DNA of 64,000 nucleotides. Origin: an uncultured Mycoplasma sp. (GTDB taxonomy: Bacteria; Bacillota_I; Bacilli_A; RF39; UBA660). Under the pieces are notes generated by a model. The model did no database searches. It worked only from the letters and a program-made list of their open reading frames with translations, and was not told the origin of the DNA. A program made the position numbers and the translations under genes. Location of the stretch: NCBI GenBank assembly GCA_902493595.1, contig CABUPU010000006.1:1-64000 (forward strand), read 5' to 3'. This document shows positions 33,637-40,408 of the stretch, in pieces (within the stretch, counting starts at the first letter, position 1; each line of letters starts with the position of its first letter).

Positions 33637-34021
33637 TTTCTTTATTTTTCCAAATCTTCTATCTCTAGTTTTATAAACTTCAATTGCTTCTTCTAAACAT
33701 TTCGGTGTAAAGTCTGGAAAATAAACTTTAGGAAAATAAAACTTTAATATTTTCACTATCATATTTACTTTTAGTTTTTTTAAACCATTTCATAAATAAT
33801 TCCATTAAGCAATTAACTTCTTCACTACTTCTATTGAAGTTTTCTGTTGAAAAAACATATAAACTTAGATAATTTGCTATTTTATTTTTACTCGTATAAA
33901 GAATTATTTTTTCTAAGGCATCTGCTCCAGCTTTATGACTTTCATTACGAATTTTGCCTTTTTCCTGAGCCCATCTACCATTACCATCAACAATTATACC
34001 AATATGATTTATTGTATCCAT
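33634..34021 (-). pseudogene. Undecaprenyl diphosphate synthase remnant with internal deletion
   Basis: The first 95 residues are the N-terminus of an isoprenyl synthase: HIGIIVDGNGRWAQEKG (the diphosphate-binding D-G-N-G-R-W), then LSLYVFSTENFNRS. The frame then breaks at TTTTCCTAA. In another frame the sequence continues with PKVYFPDFTPKCLEEAIEVY and TRDRRFGKIKK, the family's C-terminus. Roughly the central 110-120 residues, including part of the active site, are missing. An intact uppS must lie elsewhere in the genome. Confidence 0.8.
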
Positions 34022-34022
34022 T

Positions 34023-35192
34023 TTATTTACTTCTTCGATGATGTTTTTTCTTCTTTATTATCTTTATTATTAATAAGACAAATATTACCGCAATACCAAT
34101 CATTATATAAGTGATAATTGGATAATATTCAATATTATTTTCTAAATAAACATTTGATGTTGCTAATAATACATCGCCATCATATATTTTAACAACTCCA
34201 AGCTTACTTCCCTTTTTAGTATTAAATGTTACTTTATCACTACCTACATATTTATATGTGACTTCTGTATTATTTTTTAAATATTTTTCTATATCTTCAC
34301 TACCTGTTATTTTATATGTTTTTTCTTTACTAAAATCGACTGGTATTTCTTTTATAAATGTATCGTCATTTATAATATTTTTATATCCATAATTATTATT
34401 GTAATAATCATATATTGTAATTGTATCTTTTATAGCATTATATGGACTTGTTGTGCTTGAGTTTATTACCACTAGTAAATAATCGACATTATTTAGTGTT
34501 GTAATTGAGGCAAGACACCTTCCAGCATCTTTTGTAAATCCACTTTTTGCACCTTTTATTTCATTAGTATTTAAAATATTTTCATATCTATTTACTGTAC
34601 TTTCTAAATTTAAACCATTACTTGTTTTATAATTTTTCGTAGTAAAAATGGTTTTAAAAGTTTTATTTTTTAAAGCGTATTTTAGTAACTTTGCTAAATC
34701 ATTAGATGTTGAATAATTATTTTCATCATCTTTACCGATAGGATTTGCATAAGATGTATCATTCATTCCTATTTTTTTAGCAGTTTCATTCATCTTTTTA
34801 ATGAATTTATCATATCCTAAGGTATTATTTACTACAGCATTTACAGCATCAGCTCCACTTGGTAAAATAATTCCATATAATAAATCTCGATATGTTACTT
34901 TATCCCCAACTTTAAAACCTGCTTTTGAATATCCTACTATACCTTCAAAATCTTTTTCTTTTATCGTTACAATTTTATCTAAATTATCTATTTCTTCAAT
35001 AGCTACTAAAGTCGTCATCATTTTGGTTAAACTTGCTATTGATGTTTTTTTAGTATCATTTTTACTATATAACAAAGTATCTTCATTCATATTATATAGA
35101 GTTACATATTCTCCGGTGATGTCAAAATCATCGGCATAAACACTATAACAAAAGAAAAAAAGGCTAAATAAGAATAATATTACTTTCTTCAT
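34023..35192 (-). CDS. D-alanyl-D-alanine carboxypeptidase (PBP5/DacF type)
   Basis: A 389-residue peptidoglycan enzyme: a signal peptide (residues 1-20, ending YA), the catalytic domain and a C-terminal membrane anchor (about residues 360-378). Motifs: SLTK (Ser54, Lys57), SGAD near residue 112 where the family usually has S-G-N, and KSG in IKGAKSGFTKDAG, in place of K-T-G. It trims the last D-Ala from stem peptides; relatives DacF and DacB act on spore cortex. It is the only metabolically complete gene in the element besides the recombinase and lies one base from the neighbouring aaRS chimera. Confidence 0.88.
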   Translation of the reverse strand: MKKVILFLFSLFFFCYSVYADDFDITGEYVTLYNMNEDTLLYSKNDTKKTSIASLTKMMTTLVAIEEIDNLDKIVTIKEKDFEGIVGYSKAGFKVGDKVTYRDLLYGIILPSGADAVNAVVNNTLGYDKFIKKMNETAKKIGMNDTSYANPIGKDDENNYSTSNDLAKLLKYALKNKTFKTIFTTKNYKTSNGLNLESTVNRYENILNTNEIKGAKSGFTKDAGRCLASITTLNNVDYLLVVINSSTTSPYNAIKDTITIYDYYNNNYGYKNIINDDTFIKEIPVDFSKEKTYKITGSEDIEKYLKNNTEVTYKYVGSDKVTFNTKKGSKLGVVKIYDGDVLLATSNVYLENNIEYYPIITYIMIGIAVIFVLLIIKIIKKKKHHRRSK

Positions 35193-35722
35193 TAGATAGC
35201 CTCATAAGTTGTTCCTTCACGGGTATCTTTTATTATAATTCCCATGTTTAACAATTCTTTCCTTATTTTATCGGCTTTCTCATAATCTTTATTTTTTTTA
35301 GCTTCAGTTCTTTCATTAATCTTAACTAATATTTCATCTTCATTTTGGATTTTCTTAGTTTCACTCTTTAATAAATCATATAAAACAGTGATACCATTAG
35401 CAGTGTTTAAATCATCTTCTAGACAATTAACAAATTTTGCTTTCCATTTATTAAATTCATTTTCAACAATGTTATCATCAAACTTAAGGTTTGATGTTTT
35501 ACTCTTTAATTTTTTATAAGCATATTCTTTATAAATATCTTTTCTTTTACTTTGAATGTATGATCCATATTCTTTTTCATTATTTGGGACTTCATCTATT
35601 TTGAACCCACATAAATCAAGAGTATTGTAGATGAAATCTATTGCGCATTCAACTTCTCTTTCTTGATCTGTATCTTCAATTCTTAATATAAAATCACCAC
35701 ATGTTAGATATAACTTTCCCAT
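35192..35722 (-). pseudogene. Chimeric GluRS/CysRS fragment
   Basis: A 176-residue frame made from two tRNA synthetases. Residues 9-70 match the early catalytic domain of glutamyl-tRNA synthetase (FILRIEDTDQEREVECAI ... YIQSKRKDIYKEYA). After a junction near residues 72-92, the remainder matches the C-terminal part of cysteinyl-tRNA synthetase (FVNCLEDDLNTANGITVLYD, AKKNKDYEKADKIRKELLNM, DTREGTTYE). Neither enzyme's signature active-site set (HIGH with KMSKS) is present, so no aminoacylation is expected. It is a fusion of remnants left by deletions. Confidence 0.78.
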
Positions 35723-35924
35723 AACTCACCTCAGTATCTTACCAAATATAATTATATCATAAAAAGTGTAAATTTACATTAGAAACCAACAAAAACATAA
35801 GAGTAAATTAGAGTTACAATTTGATCTAATTTTATTTTTTTATAATTTTGTTATTAAATAAAGACACTATGTTATATAATATTATTGTATCACATACTAT
35901 TTTTGGTTTTATAGGAGGTAAATA
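35723..35924. other. Control region between the aaRS chimera and the recombinase
   Basis: About 200 AT-rich bases with no ORF. It carries the recombinase ribosome binding site (AGGAGG) and a mother-cell-like -10 box. Confidence 0.5.
35893..35900 (+). promoter_or_regulatory. Possible sigma-E -10 element before the recombinase
   Basis: CATACTAT matches seven of eight positions of the sigma-E -10 sequence (CATACAnT). It lies 24 bases before the start codon. The -35 side is not convincing. In Bacillus the homologous recombinase gene is sigma-E controlled. Confidence 0.35.
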
Positions 35925-37610
35925 ATGAAAGAATTAAATAGATGGCATATTATTTATAGTCGTAAATCAAAATACACTGGAAAAGGAGAAAGTGTTGAAA
36001 ATCAAGTTGATTTGTGTAAACAAAAACTATTAGCTAAATATCCTGATTTGAAAGAGGAAGATATTAAAATTTTTACAGATGAAGGATTCACAGGTGCTAA
36101 CACAAATAGACCTGCTTTTCAAAAAATGATGAGTCTAATTAGAGAAAATAAGGTTGCTTCAGTTACTTGTTATAGATTAGATAGAGTTAGCAGGAATGTT
36201 GGAGATTTCTGTAATTTAATAAATGAATTGCAAACATATAATGTTGGCTTTGTTTCTATAAGGGAAGATTTTGATACAACTTCACCTATGGGAAAAGCAA
36301 TGATGCTAATATGTTCAGTATTTGCACAACTTGAAAGAGACACTATTGCAGAAAGAATAAGAGACAATATGATGGAACTTGCAAAAACTGGAAGATGGCT
36401 TGGTGGAACTCCACCAACAGGTTTTAAATCTCAAGAAATACAAAACTTATCTATTGATGGTAAAAAGAAAAAATTATTTAGATTAAAAGAGCTTCAAGAT
36501 GAAAAAGTGATTGTAAACCTACTTAAAGACAAATACCTAGAAATAAAGTCACAAACAGGACTTGAAACATATACTATTCAAAACAATATTAAAACTAAAA
36601 ATGGAAAAAGATTTACTAGATGGTCACTAGTTAATATATTATCTAATCCAGTTTATTCAATGGCTGATGCTGATGCTTATGACTACTTCATTGAAAAAGG
36701 GGCATTAGTAGTTGGCTGCAAAAAAGATTACAATGGAAAATTCGGATTGATGGTATATAACAAGACAAATCAACTAACAAAGAAAGGAAGAAATGATAAT
36801 CCTATTAATGAATGGATTGTTGCTATTGGAAAACATAAAGGATTTTGGACAGGTAAAGAATATGTTGAAGTACAAAAACTTTTAAAACTTGGTGCAAATA
36901 GAAGATTTAGAAAACCTGCTGTTAATAATGCATTATTATCTGGAACACTTAGATGTAGTTATTGTGGTAGTTTTATGAGACCTAAACTATGCCAAAGTGA
37001 AGTTGATGGCAAATTAAGATTCTCTTACCTATGTGAATTAAAAGATAAAAGTAGAAGAACCAAATGCAATCATAAAAACCTTAATGGAAATGAAGCCGAT
37101 AAAAAAGTAGTTGAAGTAATTAAAAGTTTAGCAAATCCAAAAGGAGAATACTATCAAGCATTAAAAGACCTTGCAAGCGGTAAATTAAATAAATTAGATA
37201 CTAAATCAAATGAATTATATACTCTAACTAATGAAATCAAAAAAAACGAAAAAGACATTGCTTCACTAATTGATAAAATCAAAATTGTTCCTGCAGATAT
37301 AGTACAAGATTTAGCAAAGGAAATACAAAAACTTAAAAGTACTAATGTTGAACTTGAAAAACAAGTAAAAAAATTAAATATTGATAAAACATCAATTATT
37401 GACAATACAGAAAATGCTAAAATAGTTCTTGATATAATTGACTCATATTTCAATAGATTTGATGAATTAGATTTATTACAAAAAAGGACACTTATAAAAT
37501 TAGTAATATCATCTGCATACAGTGATGGTGAAAACTTGATACTTAATCTAACAGGAACAAGAGAATCTGCTAAAATGACTGAGTTTCCATTAGGTGACAA
37601 TTGCAAATGA
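35925..37610 (+). CDS. Large serine recombinase (SpoIVCA-like) of the sigK element
   Basis: A 561-residue site-specific recombinase. The resolvase domain has YSRKSKYTGKGESVENQ with nucleophile Ser15, and YRLDRVSRN with the catalytic arginines. Then come the recombinase domain, a zinc ribbon (LRCSYCGS ... CNHKN) and a long coiled coil (about residues 425-485). This is the complete large serine integrase layout, as in SpoIVCA and TndX. It sits inside the element, reading toward the sigK 3' half. Its stop codon TGA lies on the crossover core; in the excised circle the frame would run on for 24 more residues. It should cut and rejoin the two att sites to rebuild sigK. Confidence 0.95.
   Translation: MKELNRWHIIYSRKSKYTGKGESVENQVDLCKQKLLAKYPDLKEEDIKIFTDEGFTGANTNRPAFQKMMSLIRENKVASVTCYRLDRVSRNVGDFCNLINELQTYNVGFVSIREDFDTTSPMGKAMMLICSVFAQLERDTIAERIRDNMMELAKTGRWLGGTPPTGFKSQEIQNLSIDGKKKKLFRLKELQDEKVIVNLLKDKYLEIKSQTGLETYTIQNNIKTKNGKRFTRWSLVNILSNPVYSMADADAYDYFIEKGALVVGCKKDYNGKFGLMVYNKTNQLTKKGRNDNPINEWIVAIGKHKGFWTGKEYVEVQKLLKLGANRRFRKPAVNNALLSGTLRCSYCGSFMRPKLCQSEVDGKLRFSYLCELKDKSRRTKCNHKNLNGNEADKKVVEVIKSLANPKGEYYQALKDLASGKLNKLDTKSNELYTLTNEIKKNEKDIASLIDKIKIVPADIVQDLAKEIQKLKSTNVELEKQVKKLNIDKTSIIDNTENAKIVLDIIDSYFNRFDELDLLQKRTLIKLVISSAYSDGENLILNLTGTRESAKMTEFPLGDNCK
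37594..37609 (+). repeat. Right attachment site of the sigK element
   Basis: The arm GTGACAATTGC (37594-37604) is the reverse complement of the left arm. The core AAATG (37605-37609) repeats the left core. sigK coding sequence resumes at 37610. Confidence 0.85.
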
Positions 37611-37977
37611 AATATTAATGCATTTTAGAGCAAATAAAAAAAGTAATAACGATGTTTATCTTGAGGATTCAATTGGTTATGATAAAGAAGGAAATGATGT
37701 GAATTTAATTGATGTCTTAATTCAAAAAGATTTAGATTTAGTAGACTATCTTACAAAAAAAGATAATATTAATGAACTAAAAAAATATTTACAGATGCTT
37801 TCGCCTCGAGAAAAAGAAATCATTGTTAAAAGATATGGCCTTAATAATCAAAAAGAAATGACTCAAAAAGGCATTGCTAAAGAAATGAAAATATCAAGAA
37901 GTTATGTATCAAGAATCGAGAAAAGAGCTCTTACAAAAATTTTAAAAGAGTTTATTAAAAATAAAAAGACTTTGTAA
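37594..37977 (+). CDS. sigK: Sigma-K, C-terminal part (interrupted sigK)
   Basis: From codon 6 of this frame (NEILMHFRANKK) the sequence is the second half of sigma-K: end of region 2, region 3 and region 4 with LSPREKEIIVKRYGL and the -35-binding helix-turn-helix (GIAKEMKISRSYVSRIEKRA). The first residues are element sequence, beginning at a GTG within the recombinase gene and without a good ribosome binding site. It therefore probably makes no protein until excision joins it to the N-terminal part at 31933. It corresponds to spoIIIC of Bacillus. Confidence 0.93.
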   Translation: MTIANEILMHFRANKKSNNDVYLEDSIGYDKEGNDVNLIDVLIQKDLDLVDYLTKKDNINELKKYLQMLSPREKEIIVKRYGLNNQKEMTQKGIAKEMKISRSYVSRIEKRALTKILKEFIKNKKTL

Positions 37978-38006
37978 TTGATTTAAAACACTATTAATGA
38001 TATAAT
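37978..38006 (+). promoter_or_regulatory. Sigma-A promoter of the gene at 38029
   Basis: TTGATT, 17 bases and TATAAT start right after the sigK stop codon, so the next gene has its own housekeeping promoter. Confidence 0.75.
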
Positions 38007-38028
38007 TCTTATAGTAGGAGATAAGGAT

Positions 38029-38850
38029 ATGGAAACAATTTTTTATTATGTTAAAACTGGTAAAATATTAAGTAAAGATGAAGTTAGTGCTTTAATGAGT
38101 GGTTTTGCAGCACCCCAAGGTACAATAGGTATCGTTAATAAAAGTCAAAAAGTAAAAATAAATAATGATATTATCGAAAATGTTGGTGAAATCAAAAAAT
38201 CATCCTCAATAATGAGTCAAGACAGTGTTTTAGATGTATTTACTGAAATAGTTAATAAACATAGTCAAGATGTAAAAAGAGGTATTGCCCCACGAAGTGA
38301 AATAAGAAAAGATGAACTTGATAAAATGATTCGCGATGTTAATGAAAAAATAGAAAGTCATAATAAACATATCGAAGATAGAAAAGAAAAAATAAAAGAA
38401 CAAAAAATAAGGCAAAAATATAGACGACAAAAAAACTTAAAGAGAATCGCTATTGGAACGGTGATAGCTTCAATGACTACGATAAGTGCTGTTGGAATAA
38501 AATATGCAACCAATTTTCAGAAAATATCTGATGATACTAATGATATGTTAAACTCATACCATTGTTATATAAAAAATGATATTGATGCTGGCAAAACAAT
38601 GGTTGCAATAAATGATTACAATGAACTTTATGGTGCTCCTAATCCAGATTATAAAGAAATTACTAATGATAGTTATAAAACACTTAAAGATATGCTTATT
38701 TCTAATGGATATACTGATGAAGAAGCAACAATTTGTATTTCATCAATAGTACCTACACATACAATTCCAGATATAGATGTTACTTCAACTACTCTTTCTG
38801 AAAAGCTTGGATTTGTACTAGATTATGAAAGTTTAAATTATGCAAGATAA
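38029..38850 (+). CDS. Hypothetical single-pass membrane protein
   Basis: A 273-residue protein. Residues 80-140 are a highly charged coiled coil (VNEKIESHNKHIEDRKEKIK ... RQKYRRQKN), followed by one membrane helix near residues 141-160 (IAIGTVIASMTTISAVGIKY) and a C-terminal domain of about 110 residues. The sequence order suggests the coiled coil is inside and the last domain outside. No family recognised. Preceded by a good ribosome binding site (AGGAGATAAGG) and its own promoter. Confidence 0.6.
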   Translation: METIFYYVKTGKILSKDEVSALMSGFAAPQGTIGIVNKSQKVKINNDIIENVGEIKKSSSIMSQDSVLDVFTEIVNKHSQDVKRGIAPRSEIRKDELDKMIRDVNEKIESHNKHIEDRKEKIKEQKIRQKYRRQKNLKRIAIGTVIASMTTISAVGIKYATNFQKISDDTNDMLNSYHCYIKNDIDAGKTMVAINDYNELYGAPNPDYKEITNDSYKTLKDMLISNGYTDEEATICISSIVPTHTIPDIDVTSTTLSEKLGFVLDYESLNYAR

Positions 38851-38859
38851 GGAGAAATA

Positions 38860-39075
38860 ATGATAGAATTAAATACAATGGAATTTGATGGTATAACTTA
38901 TTTTGAAATTGAAACCATCAATCATAACAATAACACTTACATTTATTATGGTAATGAAGAAGATAGTTCCCTATTTAAAATTTTCAAATTAGGAAACGAT
39001 GATGAGCTTTTAGAGCTATCTTATGATGAACTTAATGATGCATTTAAAATATTTAATGAAAAACATAGAAACTAA
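38860..39075 (+). CDS. DUF1292-like small protein
   Basis: A 71-residue protein reading FDGITYFEIETINHNNNTYI and then a short beta/alpha segment ending DELNDAFKIFNE. It resembles the small DUF1292 protein at 13509. Role unknown. It follows the gene at 38029 by nine bases, with AAGGAG before its ATG, so they form one transcript that stops at the terminator after 39075. Confidence 0.55.
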   Translation: MIELNTMEFDGITYFEIETINHNNNTYIYYGNEEDSSLFKIFKLGNDDELLELSYDELNDAFKIFNEKHRN

Positions 39076-39106
39076 AAAAACTGCAAATTTGCAGTTTTTA
39101 TTTTTT
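39075..39106. terminator. Terminator after 39075, also serving khpA
   Basis: AAAAACTGCAAA and TTTGCAGTTTTT form a perfect 12-pair inverted repeat (39076-39099), followed by a T run. It lies between converging genes. Confidence 0.85.
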
Positions 39107-39350
39107 AAAAAGAATCAATATTTACTTTAACTTTAGGCATTTTATGTAAAAAAGCGTAAGCTTGAATAACGGTCCTTAGTGATGTTGCTATTTTACCACC
39201 TTTACCAATAACTGCTCCAAAATCATCGTGATGAACAATTATTTCAATTATTGGATCTTCGCCTTCAGTTTCAAACATTTCAACTTTTACCATATCAGGA
39301 TTCTTAACTATACTTTTAACTAAAAATGAAGTATATTCTTTTATATCCAT
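39105..39350 (-). CDS. khpA: KH-domain RNA-binding protein KhpA
   Basis: An 81-residue protein consisting of one KH domain; the RNA-binding GxxG loop is GKGG in DFGAVIGKGGKIATSLR. KhpA works with KhpB in RNA metabolism and cell-envelope regulation in Gram-positive bacteria. It lies two bases after rpsP, its usual neighbour. Confidence 0.95.
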   Translation of the reverse strand: MDIKEYTSFLVKSIVKNPDMVKVEMFETEGEDPIIEIIVHHDDFGAVIGKGGKIATSLRTVIQAYAFLHKMPKVKVNIDSF

Positions 39351-39352
39351 AA

Positions 39353-39646
39353 TTAATCCTTTTTAACGCTCTTCTTTGAAGCATTTTTACTTTCAGCATA
39401 CTTTTTCATAATACCATGATTAGATAAAATACTTCTTACTGTATCTGTAGGAATTGCTCCTTTAGAAAGCCAAGATAAAGCTTTTTCTTCATCAACTGTA
39501 ACTACTTCTTTTCCTTTAATTGGATTATAAGTACCTACTGTTTCAATAAATCTACCATCTCTTGGACTACGAGAGTCAGCTGCTACAATACGATAAAATG
39601 GTTTTTGTTTAGAACCCATTCTTTTTAATCTTAATTTAACTGCCAT
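39353..39646 (-). CDS. rpsP: 30S ribosomal protein S16
   Basis: A 97-residue S16: [20 protein letters not shown], then [20 protein letters not shown], the family signature. Normal length with a short basic tail. First gene of rpsP-khpA; the usual rimM, trmD and rplS do not follow here (rplS is at 5063). Confidence 0.97.
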   Translation of the reverse strand: MAVKLRLKRMGSKQKPFYRIVAADSRSPRDGRFIETVGTYNPIKGKEVVTVDEEKALSWLSKGAIPTDTVRSILSNHGIMKKYAESKNASKKSVKKD

Positions 39647-39672
39647 AATTTTCTCCTTTCAATTACATTATT

Positions 39673-39701
39673 AATATAGCATACTTATTTTTAACTGTCA
39701 A
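39673..39701 (-). promoter_or_regulatory. Sigma-A promoter of rpsP
   Basis: On the minus strand TTGACA, 17 bases and TATATT. Its -35 box lies within an inverted repeat (AACTGTCAAC with GTTGACGGTT) that could also act as a plus-strand terminator. Confidence 0.75.
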
Positions 39702-39748
39702 CCTTTTTTTGTTGACGGTTTTTTATTTAAATAATTTTTTATAGCAAT

Positions 39749-39770
39749 CAAAAAAGCCTATAGAGGCTTA
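39749..39770 (-). terminator. Terminator of cotE
   Basis: AGCCT and AGGCT pair around CTAT, with six U residues after the stem on the minus strand. It begins at the cotE stop codon. Confidence 0.75.
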
Positions 39771-40310
39771 CTTATTTTCTAAATAATCATCATTAAGATC
39801 ATCGACATTAATGTTAAGTTCATCATTATTTTCTTCATCATATACTTCTTCATATTCATCATAATCATCCTCAACTTGAATTTTTACTGTTGCATTACCT
39901 ATTACCTCAATACCAAGTTCCTTTTCAATTTTTAAGTTAACAAGTTCTCCAATAATTTTAACATCAGTAACTGTAGGTTGTTTTAATGCATTAACAATGA
40001 TTTCACTATTACTATCAATCTTACCATTATCCTTTATAGGAACATTTATAGCATCAGTATAAGAAAACTTTCTTGTTGTAACTGCTGTCTTTGTATCATT
40101 ATCATAGGAATACCAAACATTTACATCAAATGAACCTGATACATTAACTTTTCCAAGATTATTAACTCCCTTGAAAGAATGGTTTATTACCCAGCATCCC
40201 AAAATAGTATTCGGAGTTTCATCACACTCTATGTCATAGGAACTTACTACCTTTTTCTTACATTTTCCTATTATTGCCTTAGTAACGATTTCTTTAAAGT
40301 TTGACATCAT
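39768..40310 (-). CDS. cotE: Spore coat morphogenetic protein CotE
   Basis: A 180-residue homologue of CotE, which directs outer-coat assembly around the forespore. FKEIVTKAIIGKCKK at the start, NTILGCWVINHSFKG, SGSFDVNVWYSYDNDTKT and the beta-rich middle align along the length with the Bacillus protein. The C-terminus is the characteristic run of Asp/Glu (about residues 148-175). The presence of CotE supports a Bacilli-type coat. It has a candidate sigma-K promoter and its own terminator, so it is a single-gene unit. Confidence 0.92.
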   Translation of the reverse strand: MMSNFKEIVTKAIIGKCKKKVVSSYDIECDETPNTILGCWVINHSFKGVNNLGKVNVSGSFDVNVWYSYDNDTKTAVTTRKFSYTDAINVPIKDNGKIDSNSEIIVNALKQPTVTDVKIIGELVNLKIEKELGIEVIGNATVKIQVEDDYDEYEEVYDEENNDELNINVDDLNDDYLENK

Positions 40311-40325
40311 ATCACCTTCCTAATG

Positions 40326-40354
40326 TAATGTATGCGGAATATGGGCAAAAGTTT
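40326..40354 (-). promoter_or_regulatory. Candidate mother-cell promoter of cotE (sigma-K, overlapping sigma-E -10)
   Basis: On the minus strand AAAC is followed by 16 bases and CATACATTA. This fits the sigma-K pattern (AC, 16-17 bases, CATAnnnTA), and CATACATT also fits the sigma-E -10. It lies just upstream of the AGGAAGG ribosome binding site. Confidence 0.6.
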
Positions 40355-40369
40355 CATAAAAAACAATGT

Positions 40370-40406
40370 AAAAAAACTGACAATCATCAAATGAATGCCA
40401 GTTTTA
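40370..40406 (-). terminator. Terminator of the NatAB-like operon
   Basis: AACTGGCA and TGTCAGTT pair with one mismatch, followed by a U run on the minus strand. Confidence 0.6.
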
Positions 40407-40408
40407 AT

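Larger units (their letters stand above)
31929..37604 (+). mobile_element. Skin-like element interrupting sigK (5,676 bp)
   Basis: The segment between two AAATG repeats splits sigK in frame and carries its own large serine recombinase next to the right end. This matches the logic of the skin elements known in Bacillus subtilis and Clostridioides difficile, which are excised in the mother cell to rebuild sigK. At 5.7 kb it is far smaller than the roughly 48-kb and 15-kb examples. Apart from the recombinase and a D,D-carboxypeptidase it holds mainly truncated or chimeric genes, nearly all on the minus strand. It looks like a worn-down integrative element, and a coupling-protein remnant suggests conjugative ancestry. 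Confidence 0.92.

Noticed and set aside
36170..36367. Minus-strand frames inside the recombinase
   Set aside because: They are shadows of the recombinase catalytic region.
31603..37977. sigK halves as an ordinary frameshifted pseudogene
   Set aside because: The break has direct-repeat cores, inverted arms and an adjoining serine recombinase, and joining restores the frame exactly, so programmed excision explains it better.
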